Shown: positions 41,558 to 51,308, counted from the stretch's first letter. The stretch: DNA of 64,000 nt from Pseudomonas sp. HR96 (GCF_034059295.1 NZ_CP139141.1:3331001-3395000); one strand, 5' to 3'. Program-made: numbers and translations. Notes: a model not told the origin generated them from the letters alone.

Positions 41558-42232
41558 ATGACGTTTTCCATTGTCGGCCGCTGCGCCACCACTGGCCAGC
41601 TGGGCATCGCCATCAGCTCCTCGAGCATCGCCGTCGGCGCGCGCTGCCCCTGGTTGCAGCCCGGGGTTGGCGCCGTGGCGACCCAGAACATCACCCTGCC
41701 CGCCCTTGGCCCGGCAGTTCTCGAGCAACTGGAGGCCGGCGTGGCGCCCAGTGCGGCACTGGAGAAGGCTCTGGCCGGCCATGATTTCAGCCAGTTCCGC
41801 CAGCTGACCGCTATCGATCATCTAGGCCGCACGGCGCACTTCAGCGGCAGCCAGACCCTGGGCATCCATCACGCCCGCTCGGGCGAGCAATGCGTGGGGG
41901 CCGGCAACATGCTCGCGGCGCAAGGCGTGATCGACGCTCTGGTGGAAGGTTTCGAACACAGCCAGGGTCAGCTGGGTGACCGTCTGCTGGCGGCCATGCA
42001 GGCGGCCGTCACCGCCGGCGGCGAAGCCGGACCGGTACATTCGGCGGCGCTGCTGGTGGTCGGCGACGTCAGCTGGCCGATCGTCGATCTGCGGGTCGAC
42101 TGGGCCGAACAAGATCCGATCAAACAACTCGCCGAGCTCTGGCAGGCCTATCGTCCACAACTGCAGGATTACCTTACCCGCGCCCTGGACCCGACCCAGG
42201 CGCCCAGCTACGGCGTACCCGGGGACCAATGA
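41558..42232 (+). CDS. DUF1028-family protein (Ntn-hydrolase-like)
   Basis: A 224-residue protein of the DUF1028 family, with a start (TFSIVGRCATTGQLGIAISS) and GAGNMLA segment that are highly conserved. The fold is predicted to be Ntn-hydrolase-like; function is not established, though members sit beside peptidases and amidohydrolases. ATG 41558 is preceded by AAAGGA at a good distance. The stop is immediately followed by the ArgE-family start with no gap, so the two are co-translated and probably act on the same peptide or N-acyl amino acid. Confidence 0.85.
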   Translation: MTFSIVGRCATTGQLGIAISSSSIAVGARCPWLQPGVGAVATQNITLPALGPAVLEQLEAGVAPSAALEKALAGHDFSQFRQLTAIDHLGRTAHFSGSQTLGIHHARSGEQCVGAGNMLAAQGVIDALVEGFEHSQGQLGDRLLAAMQAAVTAGGEAGPVHSAALLVVGDVSWPIVDLRVDWAEQDPIKQLAELWQAYRPQLQDYLTRALDPTQAPSYGVPGDQ

Positions 42233-43390
42233 ATGAACGATAGCCGCACCTTGCTGGCCCATCTGATCGGCTTCGACACCACCAGCCGCGAGTCCAACCT
42301 GCAACTGATCGAGTTCGCCCAGAACTACCTGCGCGGCCTGGGCGTGAGCTGTGAGCTGATTTTCAATGCAGAACGCAGCAAGGCCAACCTGTTCGCCAGC
42401 ATCGGCCCGACGGACCGGCCCGGGGTCGTGCTCTCCGGTCACACTGATGTAGTACCGGTGGACGGCCAGGCCTGGACGGTGCCGCCGTTCGCCCTGACCG
42501 AGCATGACGGCAAGCTGTATGGCCGTGGCAGCGCCGACATGAAAGGCTACATCGCCTGCGTGCTGGCGGCCGTGCCGCGCCTGCTGGCCAGCGACCTGCA
42601 GATGCCGGTGCATATTGCCCTGTCCTACGACGAGGAAGTCGGCTGTCTGGGGGTGCGCTCGCTGCTGGCGGAACTGGCGCAGCGTCCGCACAAGCCGCTG
42701 CTGTGCATCATAGGCGAGCCCACCGAGCTCAAGCCGGTGCTCGGCCACAAGGGCAAGCTGGCGATGCGCTGCGACGTGCATGGCGCCGCCTGCCACTCGG
42801 CCTATGCACCGCTGGGGGTCAACGCCATTGAATATGCCGCCGAACTGATCGGCGAGTTGGGGCGTATCGGCAGCCGCTTGCGTGACCACCAGGATGCCCG
42901 CTTCGATCCGCCCTGGTCGACGGTGCAGACCGGCGTGATCGCCGGTGGCAAGGCGCTGAACATTGTGCCCGCCGACTGCCGTTTCGATTTCGAGGTGCGC
43001 ACGCTGCCGGCCCATGACCCACGCAAGGTCGCCAGCCAGTTGCAGGATTACGCCGAACAGCAGTTGCTGCCGCGCATGCGCGCCGTGCATGCAGGCAGCC
43101 AGATCGCGTTCACCGAGTTGTCGACTTACCCGGGTTTGCTCACCGACCAACACAGCAAGGCAGCGCAGCTGATTGCCCGCTGCTGCGGATCGAGCGAATT
43201 CGGCACCGTGGCCTTTGGTACCGAGGGTGGGTTGTTCGACGCCATCGGGATTGCCACCGTGGTCTGCGGCCCGGGCAGCATGGACCAGGGGCACAAGCCG
43301 GATGAATTCGTCAGCGTGGCGCAGCTGGAGGCCTGCGACCAGATGCTTGCCAGGCTCACCGAGGCGTTGACGGCGGCGGTAGACTTGTAG
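42233..43390 (+). CDS. argE: Acetylornithine deacetylase/ArgE-family M20 metallohydrolase
   Basis: A 385-residue zinc hydrolase of the M20/ArgE group. Metal and catalytic residues are all in place: His70-x-Asp72 (SGHTDVVP), Asp102 (GRGSADMKG), Glu134-Glu135 (YDEEVGCLG), Glu162 (GEPTEL) and a C-terminal His in QGHKPDEF. The family removes N-acetyl groups from ornithine. Because Pseudomonas makes ornithine mainly through ArgJ, and because of coupling to DUF1028, the physiological substrate may be another N-acyl amino acid. The start follows the DUF1028 stop directly. Confidence 0.85.
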   Translation: MNDSRTLLAHLIGFDTTSRESNLQLIEFAQNYLRGLGVSCELIFNAERSKANLFASIGPTDRPGVVLSGHTDVVPVDGQAWTVPPFALTEHDGKLYGRGSADMKGYIACVLAAVPRLLASDLQMPVHIALSYDEEVGCLGVRSLLAELAQRPHKPLLCIIGEPTELKPVLGHKGKLAMRCDVHGAACHSAYAPLGVNAIEYAAELIGELGRIGSRLRDHQDARFDPPWSTVQTGVIAGGKALNIVPADCRFDFEVRTLPAHDPRKVASQLQDYAEQQLLPRMRAVHAGSQIAFTELSTYPGLLTDQHSKAAQLIARCCGSSEFGTVAFGTEGGLFDAIGIATVVCGPGSMDQGHKPDEFVSVAQLEACDQMLARLTEALTAAVDL

Positions 43391-43401
43391 CCCCGGCTGG
43401 A

Positions 43402-45198
43402 TTACCCGGCCGTGGCCCGGGCTTGCACCGGGCACCAGGCGCGGTGCAGGTTCAACGCGGTATTGATGATGCCCAAGTGGCTGAACGCCTGCGGAAAGTT
43501 GCCAAGCATGCGCCCGGCGTGCGGGTCGTACTGCTCGGCGAGCAGGCCAACGTCGTTGCACAGCCCGCTCAGGCGCTCGAACAGCGCGCTGGCGTCCGCC
43601 GTGCGGCCCAGCAGCACGTAGGCATCGGCCAGCCAGAACGAACACACCAGAAAGGTACCTTCCCCAGGGCTCAGGCCATCGTCGGTGGCCTGGGTGTCGT
43701 AGCGCAGCAGCAGACCGTCGCGCAGCAGGCGCTGCTCGATCTGCGCCACCGTCGCCAGCACCCGGGGATCGTCGGGCGGCAGGAAGCCGGTCAAGACGAT
43801 CTGCAGCAGGCTGGCGTCCATATGGCTGGAGCCGTAGGCCTGGACGAAACAACCCAGCGCCGGGTCGAGCGCGTGTTCGCAGACCTGGCGATGAATCTGG
43901 TCGGCGACCGCACGGCAATGTTCGGCGCGCAGCCTCCCGGCCGGTGTGTCATCGGCCGATTGTGCCCAGCGATCGAACGCGACCCAGGCCATGACCTTGG
44001 AATGGGTGAAGTGCTGCGGCTCACCGCGAATCTCCCAGAGACCGGCGTCGGGCTGGTGCCAGATCTTTTCCAGATACGGCTGCAGCACCTGGGAAATCGC
44101 CGAGCCGCGTGCGTGATGGGGCATGCCGCCCTTGCGCGCCTGGGTCATGGCGTCCACCACTTCGCCGTAGACGTCGATCTGCAACTGCCCCGCCGCCAGG
44201 TTGCCGATGCGTACCGGCCGGGACTGCTCGTAGCCGGCCAGCCAGGGCAATTCGTATTCCGGCAACCGTCGTTCGCCAGCCAGGCCGTACATGATCTGGA
44301 TCTGCTCGGGGTTGCCCGCCACCGAACGCAGCAGCCAGTCGCGCCAGGCGCTGGCCTCTTCGTAATAGCCCAGGTTCATGAACGCCAGCAGGGTCATGGT
44401 GGCGTCGCGCAGCCAGCAGTAGCGGTAATCCCAGTTGCGCTCGCCGCCGATGCGTTCGGGCAGCGAGGTGGTCACCGCCGCGACGATGCCACCGGTGGGC
44501 CGATAGGTCATGGCCTTGAGGGTGATGAGTGAGCGCTTGACCAGCTCGGTCCAGGGGCCGACATCGGGGCAGCGGTCGGAAAATTCGCGCCAGAAGCGCT
44601 CGGTTTCCGCCAGCGCCTGCTCGCCGTCGAAGCCGTCGCGCAGGGGCAGATGCGATGGTTGATGCGCCAGAGTGAAGACGTGACGTTCGTGGGCTCGCAC
44701 GACAAAGTGGCTACCGGTGCTCTGGTCCTTGGCGTGCAGCGAGGACGGGCTGCGCAGCACCAGCATTTCCGGCCCGGCTACGGCCGTGAGGGTGCGCGGT
44801 ACGGCCTTTTCCACCCAGGGCACACTGTTGCCGTAGTCGAAACGAATGGCCAGGTCCATCTCGAACGGCACCTCGCCCTCCAGCCCCTCGACAATGCGCA
44901 ACACGGCGCTTTGCTCGCCCATGGGCATGCAGTCGATCAGCCGGGCGCTGCCACTGGCCGTGTGAAAGGTGGTTTCCAGAATCAGCGTCCCGGCACGGTA
45001 CTGCCGGCTGCGCTGGATCACCGGCTCACGCGGGGCGATCAGCCAGCGGCCGTTTTCGTGCTCGCCGAGCAAGGCCGCAAAACAGGCCGGGGAATCGAAG
45101 CGGGGGAAGCACAACCAATCCAGCGAACCATCCCGGGCGACCAGCGCGGCAGTCTTGCAGTTGCCGAGCAATGCGTAGTCTTCGATCAAAGCAGCCAT
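43402..45198 (-). CDS. Glycoside hydrolase family 15 protein (glucoamylase/trehalase type)
   Basis: A 598-residue protein with an N-terminal beta-sandwich (GNCKTAALVARDGSLDWLCFPRF) and a C-terminal alpha/alpha-barrel. The GH15 catalytic motifs GGERNWDYRYCWLRDA and SPGEGTFLVCSFWLADA, the latter carrying the second catalytic Glu, are intact. Bacterial members hydrolyse alpha-glucosidic bonds in maltodextrin or trehalose to glucose. No signal peptide is present, so it acts on internal glycogen or trehalose. It ends the gnd-zwf-HAD operon, 26 bases after the phosphatase stop, feeding glucose toward the pentose phosphate/Entner-Doudoroff enzymes encoded with it. Confidence 0.9.
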   Translation of the reverse strand: MAALIEDYALLGNCKTAALVARDGSLDWLCFPRFDSPACFAALLGEHENGRWLIAPREPVIQRSRQYRAGTLILETTFHTASGSARLIDCMPMGEQSAVLRIVEGLEGEVPFEMDLAIRFDYGNSVPWVEKAVPRTLTAVAGPEMLVLRSPSSLHAKDQSTGSHFVVRAHERHVFTLAHQPSHLPLRDGFDGEQALAETERFWREFSDRCPDVGPWTELVKRSLITLKAMTYRPTGGIVAAVTTSLPERIGGERNWDYRYCWLRDATMTLLAFMNLGYYEEASAWRDWLLRSVAGNPEQIQIMYGLAGERRLPEYELPWLAGYEQSRPVRIGNLAAGQLQIDVYGEVVDAMTQARKGGMPHHARGSAISQVLQPYLEKIWHQPDAGLWEIRGEPQHFTHSKVMAWVAFDRWAQSADDTPAGRLRAEHCRAVADQIHRQVCEHALDPALGCFVQAYGSSHMDASLLQIVLTGFLPPDDPRVLATVAQIEQRLLRDGLLLRYDTQATDDGLSPGEGTFLVCSFWLADAYVLLGRTADASALFERLSGLCNDVGLLAEQYDPHAGRMLGNFPQAFSHLGIINTALNLHRAWCPVQARATAG

Positions 45199-45224
45199 GG
45201 GGTTACGACCTTGTGCGATACGGA

Positions 45225-46058
45225 TCAGGAAGAAGAACGACCTCGGGGCAGGATCATCCGGGTAATGGCGTCGGCGGCGCCCTCTTCGGCATTGCTGCCG
45301 GTGACGGCGCTGGCATGGCGTTTGACCTCGTCACTGCTCTGCCCCATTGCCACCGAAAAGCCGGCGCGGCGAAACATCGGGATGTCATTGCCGCCATCGC
45401 CCAGGGCGGCGGTCTGCGCCAGGTCGACGCCCAGGTAATCGGCCAGGCTGGCCAGGGCATCGCCTTTGTTGGCCGCCAGGTCCGTGACGTCCAGGTAGTA
45501 ATCCTGCGAGCGGGAGGCCAGCGCCCGGCCTTCGATGCGTGGCAGCAGCGCTTGCTCGAGCTTGATGAGCAGGTCGAAATCGGCGCTGGTGGCGACGATC
45601 TTGTCGACCCGGTCCAGATAGGGTTCGAAGCTGGGCACCACAACTTCGTCATAGCCCAGCACATCGCGTTCCTTCTGCATGTAGGCGGCGCTGCGGTCGC
45701 GCACCAGCCACTGGTCGTCGGCGAAAAGCCAGACCGCCACCGGATGCCTGGCGAACAGGGCCAGGGCAATACGTGCCGCGTCGGGGTGCAGGTGACTGAC
45801 CTTTATATAGCTGCCGTCGGCAGCCATCAGCGTCCCGCCGTTGAAGGCGGCCACCGGCACCTCGATGCCCAGTTGGGCAATCTGCTTGCGCATGGCCAAA
45901 GGCGGCCGGGCACTGGCCAGGCTCAACGCCACCCCGGCCTCGCGCAGTTGCGCGAAGGCCGCCAGGGTCTTGTCGCCGAAGCTGTGGTCCGGGCGCAGCA
46001 GGGTGCCATCGATGTCGCTGAGTACCAGCCGGATGGGCAGCTGCGCCGCGCCACTCAT
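45225..46058 (-). CDS. HAD-superfamily Cof-type phosphatase
   Basis: A 277-residue haloacid dehalogenase-type phosphatase with the nucleophile DxD at Asp15/Asp17 (SDIDGTLL), a Cof/type IIB cap domain in the middle and GDGGNDIPMF for the final metal Asp. Family members dephosphorylate sugar phosphates and cofactors. The start ATG 46058 overlaps the zwf stop, so it is made with glucose-6-phosphate dehydrogenase; a sugar-phosphate substrate or removal of a side-product of that pathway is likely. It is followed by the GH15 gene. Confidence 0.88.
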   Translation of the reverse strand: MSGAAQLPIRLVLSDIDGTLLRPDHSFGDKTLAAFAQLREAGVALSLASARPPLAMRKQIAQLGIEVPVAAFNGGTLMAADGSYIKVSHLHPDAARIALALFARHPVAVWLFADDQWLVRDRSAAYMQKERDVLGYDEVVVPSFEPYLDRVDKIVATSADFDLLIKLEQALLPRIEGRALASRSQDYYLDVTDLAANKGDALASLADYLGVDLAQTAALGDGGNDIPMFRRAGFSVAMGQSSDEVKRHASAVTGSNAEEGAADAITRMILPRGRSSS

Positions 46059-47563
46059 CCGAGGCTGTGCCAGCTGCGGCCATCACGGGTCAGCAGCTCG
46101 TCGGCCGCCTCCGGACCATCCTCGCCGGCGGCGTAGGTCATGACCTGGCCACCCTCCTTCCAGGCATCCAGGTAGGGCTGCACCGCACGCCAGCCGTTCT
46201 CGATGTTGTCGGCGCGCTGGAACAGGGTCTGATCGCCCGTCATGCAGTCGTACAGCAAGGTCTCGTAACCGGTGGACGGGGTCATCTGGAAAAAATCCTT
46301 GTAGGCAAAGCCCAGCTCGACGTTTTCCATGACCAGTGCCGGCCCGGGCCGCTTGGCCTGCAGGTCGAACCACATGCCTTCATTCGGCTGGATGCCGATC
46401 TTCAGGTAGTTGGGTTTCAGACGGTCGATTTCGGTGTCGCGGAACTGCGCGTACGGCGCCTGCTTGAAGCAGATGGCGATTTCCGTGTCGCGCTGGCTCA
46501 GGCGCTTGCCGGTGCGCAGGTAGAACGGCACGCCGACCCAGCGCCAGTTGTCGATCAGCACCTTGAGCGCGACATAGGTCTCGGTCTGGCTCTGCGGATC
46601 GACCTTGGGCTCTTCGCGATAGCCCGCCTTGCCACCGGCACCTGCGGTGTACTGGGCGCGCACCGAGTTCTTCAGCGCGTCGGCCTTGGAGTACGGGCGA
46701 ATCGCACCGATGACCTTGGCCTTTTCGCCACGCACCGCGTCAGCGCCAAAAGCCGCTGGCGGCTCCATGGCAACCATCGCCAGCAGCTGGAACAAGTGGT
46801 TGGGCACCATGTCGCGCAGGGCGCCTGTGCTGTCGTAGAAACTGCCGCGGGTCTCGACGCCGACGGTTTCCGCCGCCGTGATCTGCACGTGGTCGATGTA
46901 ATGATTGTTCCAGAACGCCTCGAAGATGCCGTTGGAAAAACGGCTGATGAGGATGTTCTGTACGGTTTCCTTGCCCAGGTAATGGTCGATGCGATAGATC
47001 TGCGTCTCGCTCATCACGCTCAGCAGGTCGGCGTTGAGCGCCTGCGCCGTGGCCAGGTCCGAGCCGAAGGGCTTTTCGATGACCACCCGGCGAAATGCCT
47101 CCGGGGTCTCCTTGAGCAGATTGGCTTCGCCGAGGCGCTTGGCGACCTCGCTGAAAAAGCGCGGTGAGGTCGCCAGGTAGAACATGGCGTTGCCCGTACC
47201 GTTCTTTTCGATGCGCTCGCCGATGGCCTTGTACGTCGCCGGATCGGTGAAGTCACCGGTGATGTAGCTGATGCGCTTGGTCAGCTTCTCCCAGAGCGCC
47301 GGGTCGATGATCTGCCCTTCGTCCTCGCTGCCTTTGGCCTTGGCCTGCTCGATGATGAAAGCCTTGAGCTTTGCAGCGAAGTCGGCGTCGCTGACCTCGT
47401 TGTGGTCGACGCCGACGATGTGCAGACCGTTATCCACCAGGCCGTCGCGACGCAGGTTGTAGAGCGCCGGCATCAGCAGGCGCTTGACCAGATCACCATG
47501 GGCACCGAACAGAAACAGCGTGGTTGCCGGTGCGGCGTCGACCTTGGATTTGCCTCGGATCAT
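46055..47563 (-). CDS. zwf: Glucose-6-phosphate 1-dehydrogenase
   Basis: A 502-residue enzyme that oxidises glucose-6-phosphate to 6-phosphogluconolactone. The N-terminal nucleotide motif is [14 protein letters not shown], in which the usual GAxGDL is preserved, and the active-site peptide RIDHYLGKE and the EKPFG motif are intact. Full length for the family. It overlaps gnd upstream and the HAD gene downstream (ATGA each). Several Pseudomonas carry more than one zwf; the pairing with the short gnd suggests the isoform serving the cyclic pentose/ED route rather than the edd-eda-linked one. Confidence 0.95.
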   Translation of the reverse strand: MIRGKSKVDAAPATTLFLFGAHGDLVKRLLMPALYNLRRDGLVDNGLHIVGVDHNEVSDADFAAKLKAFIIEQAKAKGSEDEGQIIDPALWEKLTKRISYITGDFTDPATYKAIGERIEKNGTGNAMFYLATSPRFFSEVAKRLGEANLLKETPEAFRRVVIEKPFGSDLATAQALNADLLSVMSETQIYRIDHYLGKETVQNILISRFSNGIFEAFWNNHYIDHVQITAAETVGVETRGSFYDSTGALRDMVPNHLFQLLAMVAMEPPAAFGADAVRGEKAKVIGAIRPYSKADALKNSVRAQYTAGAGGKAGYREEPKVDPQSQTETYVALKVLIDNWRWVGVPFYLRTGKRLSQRDTEIAICFKQAPYAQFRDTEIDRLKPNYLKIGIQPNEGMWFDLQAKRPGPALVMENVELGFAYKDFFQMTPSTGYETLLYDCMTGDQTLFQRADNIENGWRAVQPYLDAWKEGGQVMTYAAGEDGPEAADELLTRDGRSWHSLG

Positions 47564-48537
47564 TTTGGAACCTCGATATGGCCGCCGAAACCAAAGCGCA
47601 TGGCTGACAGCATCTTGTCGCCGTAGGTGCTCTCCTGGCGGGAGCGGAAACGGGCGAACAGCGCGCTGGAGAGTACCGGTACCGGTACGGCCTGTTCGAC
47701 GGCGGCGTCGATGGTCCAGCGGCCTTCACCGCTGTCCGACACCGAGCCGGAATATTTGCTCAGGGCCGGGTCACTGGCCAGCGCGTCAGCGGTCAGGTCC
47801 AGCAGCCAGGAAGAGACCACGCTGCCGCGACGCCAGACTTCGGCGATGTCGGCCATGTTCAGGTCGAAGCGCTCTTTCTCCGGCAACTCTGTGGAGTTCT
47901 TGCTCTGCAGAATGTCGAAGCCTTCGGCATAGGCCTGCATCAGGCCGTACTCGATGCCGTTGTGGATCATCTTGACGAAGTGGCCGGAACCCGCCGGGCC
48001 TGCATGAATGTAGCCACGTTCGGCACGGTCGTCATCGGACTTGCGGTCACGGGTGCGTGGAATGTCGCCCATGCCCGGGGCCAGGCAGTCGAACAGCGGG
48101 TCAAGGCGCTCGACCACGGCGTTTTCGCCGCCGATCATCATGCAGTAGCCGCGCTCCAGGCCCCAGACGCCGCCGGAGGTGCCCACGTCGACATAGTGCA
48201 ACTGCTTGGCCTTGAGCGCTTCGGCGCGGCGGATGTCGTCCTTGTAGAAGGTGTTGCCGCCGTCGATGATCACGTCGTCGGCCTCGAGCAGGCCGCTCAA
48301 CTGCTGGATGGTTTCTTCGGTGGGTGCGCCGGCTGGCAGCATGACCCACACGGCGCGCGGTGCCTGAAGCTTGGCGACCAGGTCGGCCAGGTCGCTGGCG
48401 CCGGTGGCACCCTCGCCGGCCAGGCCCTTGACCGAATCCTGGCTACGGTCGTAGACCACGGTGGTGTGTCCGCCCTGCATCAGTCTTCTGGCGATGTTGC
48501 CGCCCATACGGCCCAATCCAATGATTCCCAGTTGCAT
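47560..48537 (-). CDS. gnd: 6-phosphogluconate dehydrogenase (decarboxylating), short form
   Basis: A 325-residue enzyme: Rossmann motif [12 protein letters not shown] near the N-terminus, a substrate loop with [12 protein letters not shown], and the catalytic [10 protein letters not shown]. At about 325 residues it is the short GndA/YqeC class, shorter than the 470-residue E. coli Gnd; the class generally prefers NAD+. It converts 6-phosphogluconate to ribulose-5-phosphate and CO2. ATG 48537 follows GGAG by seven bases. First gene of the gnd-zwf-HAD-GH15 operon. Confidence 0.93.
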   Translation of the reverse strand: MQLGIIGLGRMGGNIARRLMQGGHTTVVYDRSQDSVKGLAGEGATGASDLADLVAKLQAPRAVWVMLPAGAPTEETIQQLSGLLEADDVIIDGGNTFYKDDIRRAEALKAKQLHYVDVGTSGGVWGLERGYCMMIGGENAVVERLDPLFDCLAPGMGDIPRTRDRKSDDDRAERGYIHAGPAGSGHFVKMIHNGIEYGLMQAYAEGFDILQSKNSTELPEKERFDLNMADIAEVWRRGSVVSSWLLDLTADALASDPALSKYSGSVSDSGEGRWTIDAAVEQAVPVPVLSSALFARFRSRQESTYGDKMLSAMRFGFGGHIEVPK

Positions 48538-48849
48538 GCCGGTGCTCCAATTTGCAAATAAAGGTGTCTTGCACCTTGATGGTCGACCCATCTTCCCACC
48601 GTTAGTCCAGAGCCTTTGTTGATAAGTTTCCGGATCGGCGAGATGAAGGAATATTTCATGTTGCGTGCTATCTGAGGGCCGCCGCTCGACGCCCTGAAAC
48701 GTTACATCCTGAATCACGCAAACAGCATAGTTTACCGTTCGTCGGCGCTAACTGCGACTAATCCCCATGGAATCTGCCCACGGTCCTTACCTAGACTGGC
48801 CGCGCCGCTTCACCGCACCCCGTGGTGAGCATTAGCGACAGGACCTCTC
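48538..48849. other. 312-base divergent intergenic region
   Basis: No gene is seen. The leader of gnd contains a small hairpin AAGGTG/CACCTT (48561-48577) whose minus-strand copy is followed by TTATTT, resembling a weak attenuator or terminator. The rest lacks clear repeats, and I do not see a HexR-type palindrome. Confidence 0.5.
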
Positions 48850-49317
48850 ATGAAACTCCATCTGCCCCTTGCCACCCTGTTCCTGAGCATTGGCTGCGCC
48901 ACTGCGCAGGCCGCAGACGTCGCCCCCACCGCGCAGTGCCAGACGGCCAGCGAAGCGGACATTCAAGCCCTGTTCGTGCGCTGGAACGACTCGCTGAAAA
49001 CCGGCGACCCGCAGAAGGTAGTCGCCAACTACGCACCTGTCTCGGTGTTGCTGCCGACAGTATCGAACAAGGTGCGCCTGAGCGCCGAGGAAAAGGCCGA
49101 CTATTTCACGGCGTTCCTGGCCAACCAGCCGCAAGGCCGCATCGACTCGCGCTCGATACTGCTGGGTTGCAACAGCGCCGTGGACGCCGGGCTGTACACC
49201 TTCACCTATGGCACCTCCGGCAAGACCGTGCAGGCCCGCTACAGCTACTCCTACGGCTGGGATGGCGCGCAGTGGCTGATCACCAGCCACCACTCTTCGG
49301 CGATGCCTGAAGGCTGA
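48850..49317 (+). CDS. Secreted SnoaL/DUF4440-like protein
   Basis: A 155-residue protein with a signal peptide (KLHLPLATLFLSIGCATAQA, cut near residue 21) and a mature NTF2-like domain (SEADIQALFVRWNDSLKTGD, then YGWDGAQWLITSHHSS) of the SgcJ/EcaC/DUF4440 group. Two Cys in the mature part (near 30 and 118) could form a disulfide in the periplasm. Members bind small molecules or act as accessory domains; no activity can be assigned. It stands alone. Confidence 0.82.
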   Translation: MKLHLPLATLFLSIGCATAQAADVAPTAQCQTASEADIQALFVRWNDSLKTGDPQKVVANYAPVSVLLPTVSNKVRLSAEEKADYFTAFLANQPQGRIDSRSILLGCNSAVDAGLYTFTYGTSGKTVQARYSYSYGWDGAQWLITSHHSSAMPEG

Positions 49318-49724
49318 GTCGTCCGGCCCGCGAGCGAGCCCTTTCGAACCGTCGCCGCTCTCCCCTGTCCCATCCTGAAGCGCCCCGGATCCCAGAGCCT
49401 TTGCGTGCCTTCGGGGCGCGCTTGTGAAACCTCTCCTACACTGAAAATGGCGCCCGAATACCGTTCGAGAACTTCGTCACAAAAAAGTCGAAACTTCTGC
49501 AAACGCGGCCGGTCAGCTAAAGGGTAGGCCAATGCACTCGGCATGTTTCTCGCAGGGCTTCCTGTGCAGCAGCAGTCGGGCAAGGTTTGCCCACCCCACC
49601 TTCGTCAATTCACCGAGCGGCGCTGCAGCCGTTTCGTCCCGCGCCTGCGCGCCGGATGCGTGTGCGATTGATCAGGGGATGGATAAAAACCGCAAAGTGC
49701 CAGCTATTTTCTTGGGAGAGAACA
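49318..49724. other. 407-base region upstream of glgA
   Basis: No gene is seen. It holds an inverted repeat GCGCCCCG/CGGGGCGC (49380-49387 and 49412-49419), possibly the terminator of the preceding gene, a stationary-phase type -10 element, and a long leader of about 280 bases before glgA, in which no recognised riboswitch is seen. Confidence 0.5.
49436..49442 (+). promoter_or_regulatory. RpoS-type -10 element for the glycogen/trehalose operon
   Basis: CTACACT preceded by C matches the extended -10 consensus of sigma-S promoters (KCTAYACT). It is the only clear promoter-like element in the region before glgA, and trehalose genes in Pseudomonas are known to be sigma-S/osmotically controlled. 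Confidence 0.45.
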
Positions 49725-51290
49725 ATGATCAGTGCCGCTGTCGAGACGCATGGAGAGAGTTTTAATCGGCAGGCCAGCGAGCCGTCGATCACTGTGGTAG
49801 CGTCGACGGGCAAGGTACTGCAGGCCGACGCGCGGCCAAACCCCAACCGCAAGAAGGTCTTGTTCGTGACCTCCGAGATCGCCGACCTGGTCAAGACCGG
49901 CGGTCTGGGTGACGTCTCGGCCGCTCTGCCACGGGCCATGGGGCCCTTGCACGACGTTCGCGTGCTGATCCCGGGCTACCCCCAGGTGGTCAACAGCGAA
50001 AACCCCATTCACGTGGTGGGCGAGCTTGGCGGTCATGCCGCACTGCCGCCTTGCAAGATCGGGCGCATGGACATGCCTGATGGCCTGGTCATCTACGTCC
50101 TGCTGTGCCCCGAGCTCTACGAGCGCGACGGCACCCCCTACGGCGCCAACAACGGCCGCGACTGGCCGGACAACCACATTCGCTTTGCCCGGCTGGGCCT
50201 GGCCGCAGCCGAGATCGCCGGCGGCCAAGGCATGGTGCACTGGAAGCCCGACCTGGTGCACGCCCACGACTGGCCCGCCGGCCTGACGCCGGCCTACATG
50301 CAGTGGCGCGGGCTGTCGGTGCCTACCCTGTTCACCATTCACAACCTGGCCTACCAAGGTGTGGTCAGCCGCGCCTGCTGCCCGGAACTGGGCATTCCCA
50401 ACCATGCCTTGAACCAGGATGGGTTGGAATTCTACGGCAAGCTGTCGTTCCTCAAGGCAGGCATGGCCTATTCGGACCACATCACCACGGTCAGCGCCAC
50501 CTACGCCGAAGAAATCACCACTCCGGAGTTCGGCTGCGGGCTGGACGGTTTCCTCAGCAGCAAAGCGCAATCCGGCCAACTCAGCGGCATTCCCAATGGC
50601 ATCGACGAGAGCTGGGAGTCGGCCACCGACCCGCATCTGGTCTGCCCATTCAGCCTCAACGACTGGGAAGGCAAGGCGGTCAACGCCGACCACGTGCGCG
50701 AACTGTTCGGCCTTGAAGCGTCCACCGGCCCGCTGTTCGCCGTGGTCTCGCGGCTGGTGTTCCAGAAAGGCCTGGACCTGACCGAGGGCGTGACCGACTT
50801 TATCGTCAAGCAAGGCGGCCAGATCGCGATCATCGGCCGCGGCGAGCCCGAAGAAGAGCAAGCCATGCGCGAGCTGGCCCTACGCTACCCCGGCCAGGTC
50901 GGTGTGCGCATCGGCTTCAACGAAACCGATGCGCGGCGCATGTTCGCCGGCAGCGACTTCCTGCTGATGCCATCGCGGTACGAGCCTTGCGGCCTCAGCC
51001 AGATGTACGCGCAACGCTTCGGCTCGCTGCCGGTGGCACGCAAGACTGGCGGCCTGGCCGACACCATTGAAGACGGCGTGACCGGGTTCCTGTTCGAGGA
51101 ATCCACCGTGCAGAGCTACGAAGAAGCGCTGCGCCGCGCCTTCTATGTATTCGACAAACCCGAGCTGTTGAACGCCATGCGTTGCCGGGCGATGACCCAA
51201 CCCTTCAACTGGAGCCAGGCCGTGGAACCCTACGCCGAGCTGTATGAAGACATGGTCCGTCGCGCGGTGGGCAAACTGGAAAAACACTGA
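49725..51290 (+). CDS. glgA: Glycogen synthase (ADP-glucose)
   Basis: A 521-residue GT5 glycosyltransferase that elongates alpha-1,4-glucan from ADP-glucose. The ADP-glucose-binding KTGGLGDV is at 57-64, HAHDWPAG and the C-terminal PSRYEPCGLSQMYA motif with its catalytic Glu are intact. An extra N-terminal arm of about 42 residues precedes the normal start of the fold. ATG 49725 lies after GGGAG at seven bases. First gene of the operon glgA-treZ-malQ-treY; 18 bases separate it from treZ. Confidence 0.95.
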   Translation: MISAAVETHGESFNRQASEPSITVVASTGKVLQADARPNPNRKKVLFVTSEIADLVKTGGLGDVSAALPRAMGPLHDVRVLIPGYPQVVNSENPIHVVGELGGHAALPPCKIGRMDMPDGLVIYVLLCPELYERDGTPYGANNGRDWPDNHIRFARLGLAAAEIAGGQGMVHWKPDLVHAHDWPAGLTPAYMQWRGLSVPTLFTIHNLAYQGVVSRACCPELGIPNHALNQDGLEFYGKLSFLKAGMAYSDHITTVSATYAEEITTPEFGCGLDGFLSSKAQSGQLSGIPNGIDESWESATDPHLVCPFSLNDWEGKAVNADHVRELFGLEASTGPLFAVVSRLVFQKGLDLTEGVTDFIVKQGGQIAIIGRGEPEEEQAMRELALRYPGQVGVRIGFNETDARRMFAGSDFLLMPSRYEPCGLSQMYAQRFGSLPVARKTGGLADTIEDGVTGFLFEESTVQSYEEALRRAFYVFDKPELLNAMRCRAMTQPFNWSQAVEPYAELYEDMVRRAVGKLEKH

Positions 51291-51308
51291 ATAGAAGAGG
51301 TTTCATCG

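Noticed and set aside
41822..43918. A 698-codon minus-strand open frame opposite the DUF1028 and ArgE genes
   Set aside because: Low-information composition, no start signal and fully antisense to two clear enzymes.
49469..49500. GAACTT followed by TCTGC, resembling an AlgU (sigma22) promoter upstream of glgA
   Set aside because: The gap is 21 bases; AlgU promoters need 16-17, so the sigma-S-like element at 49436 is preferred.
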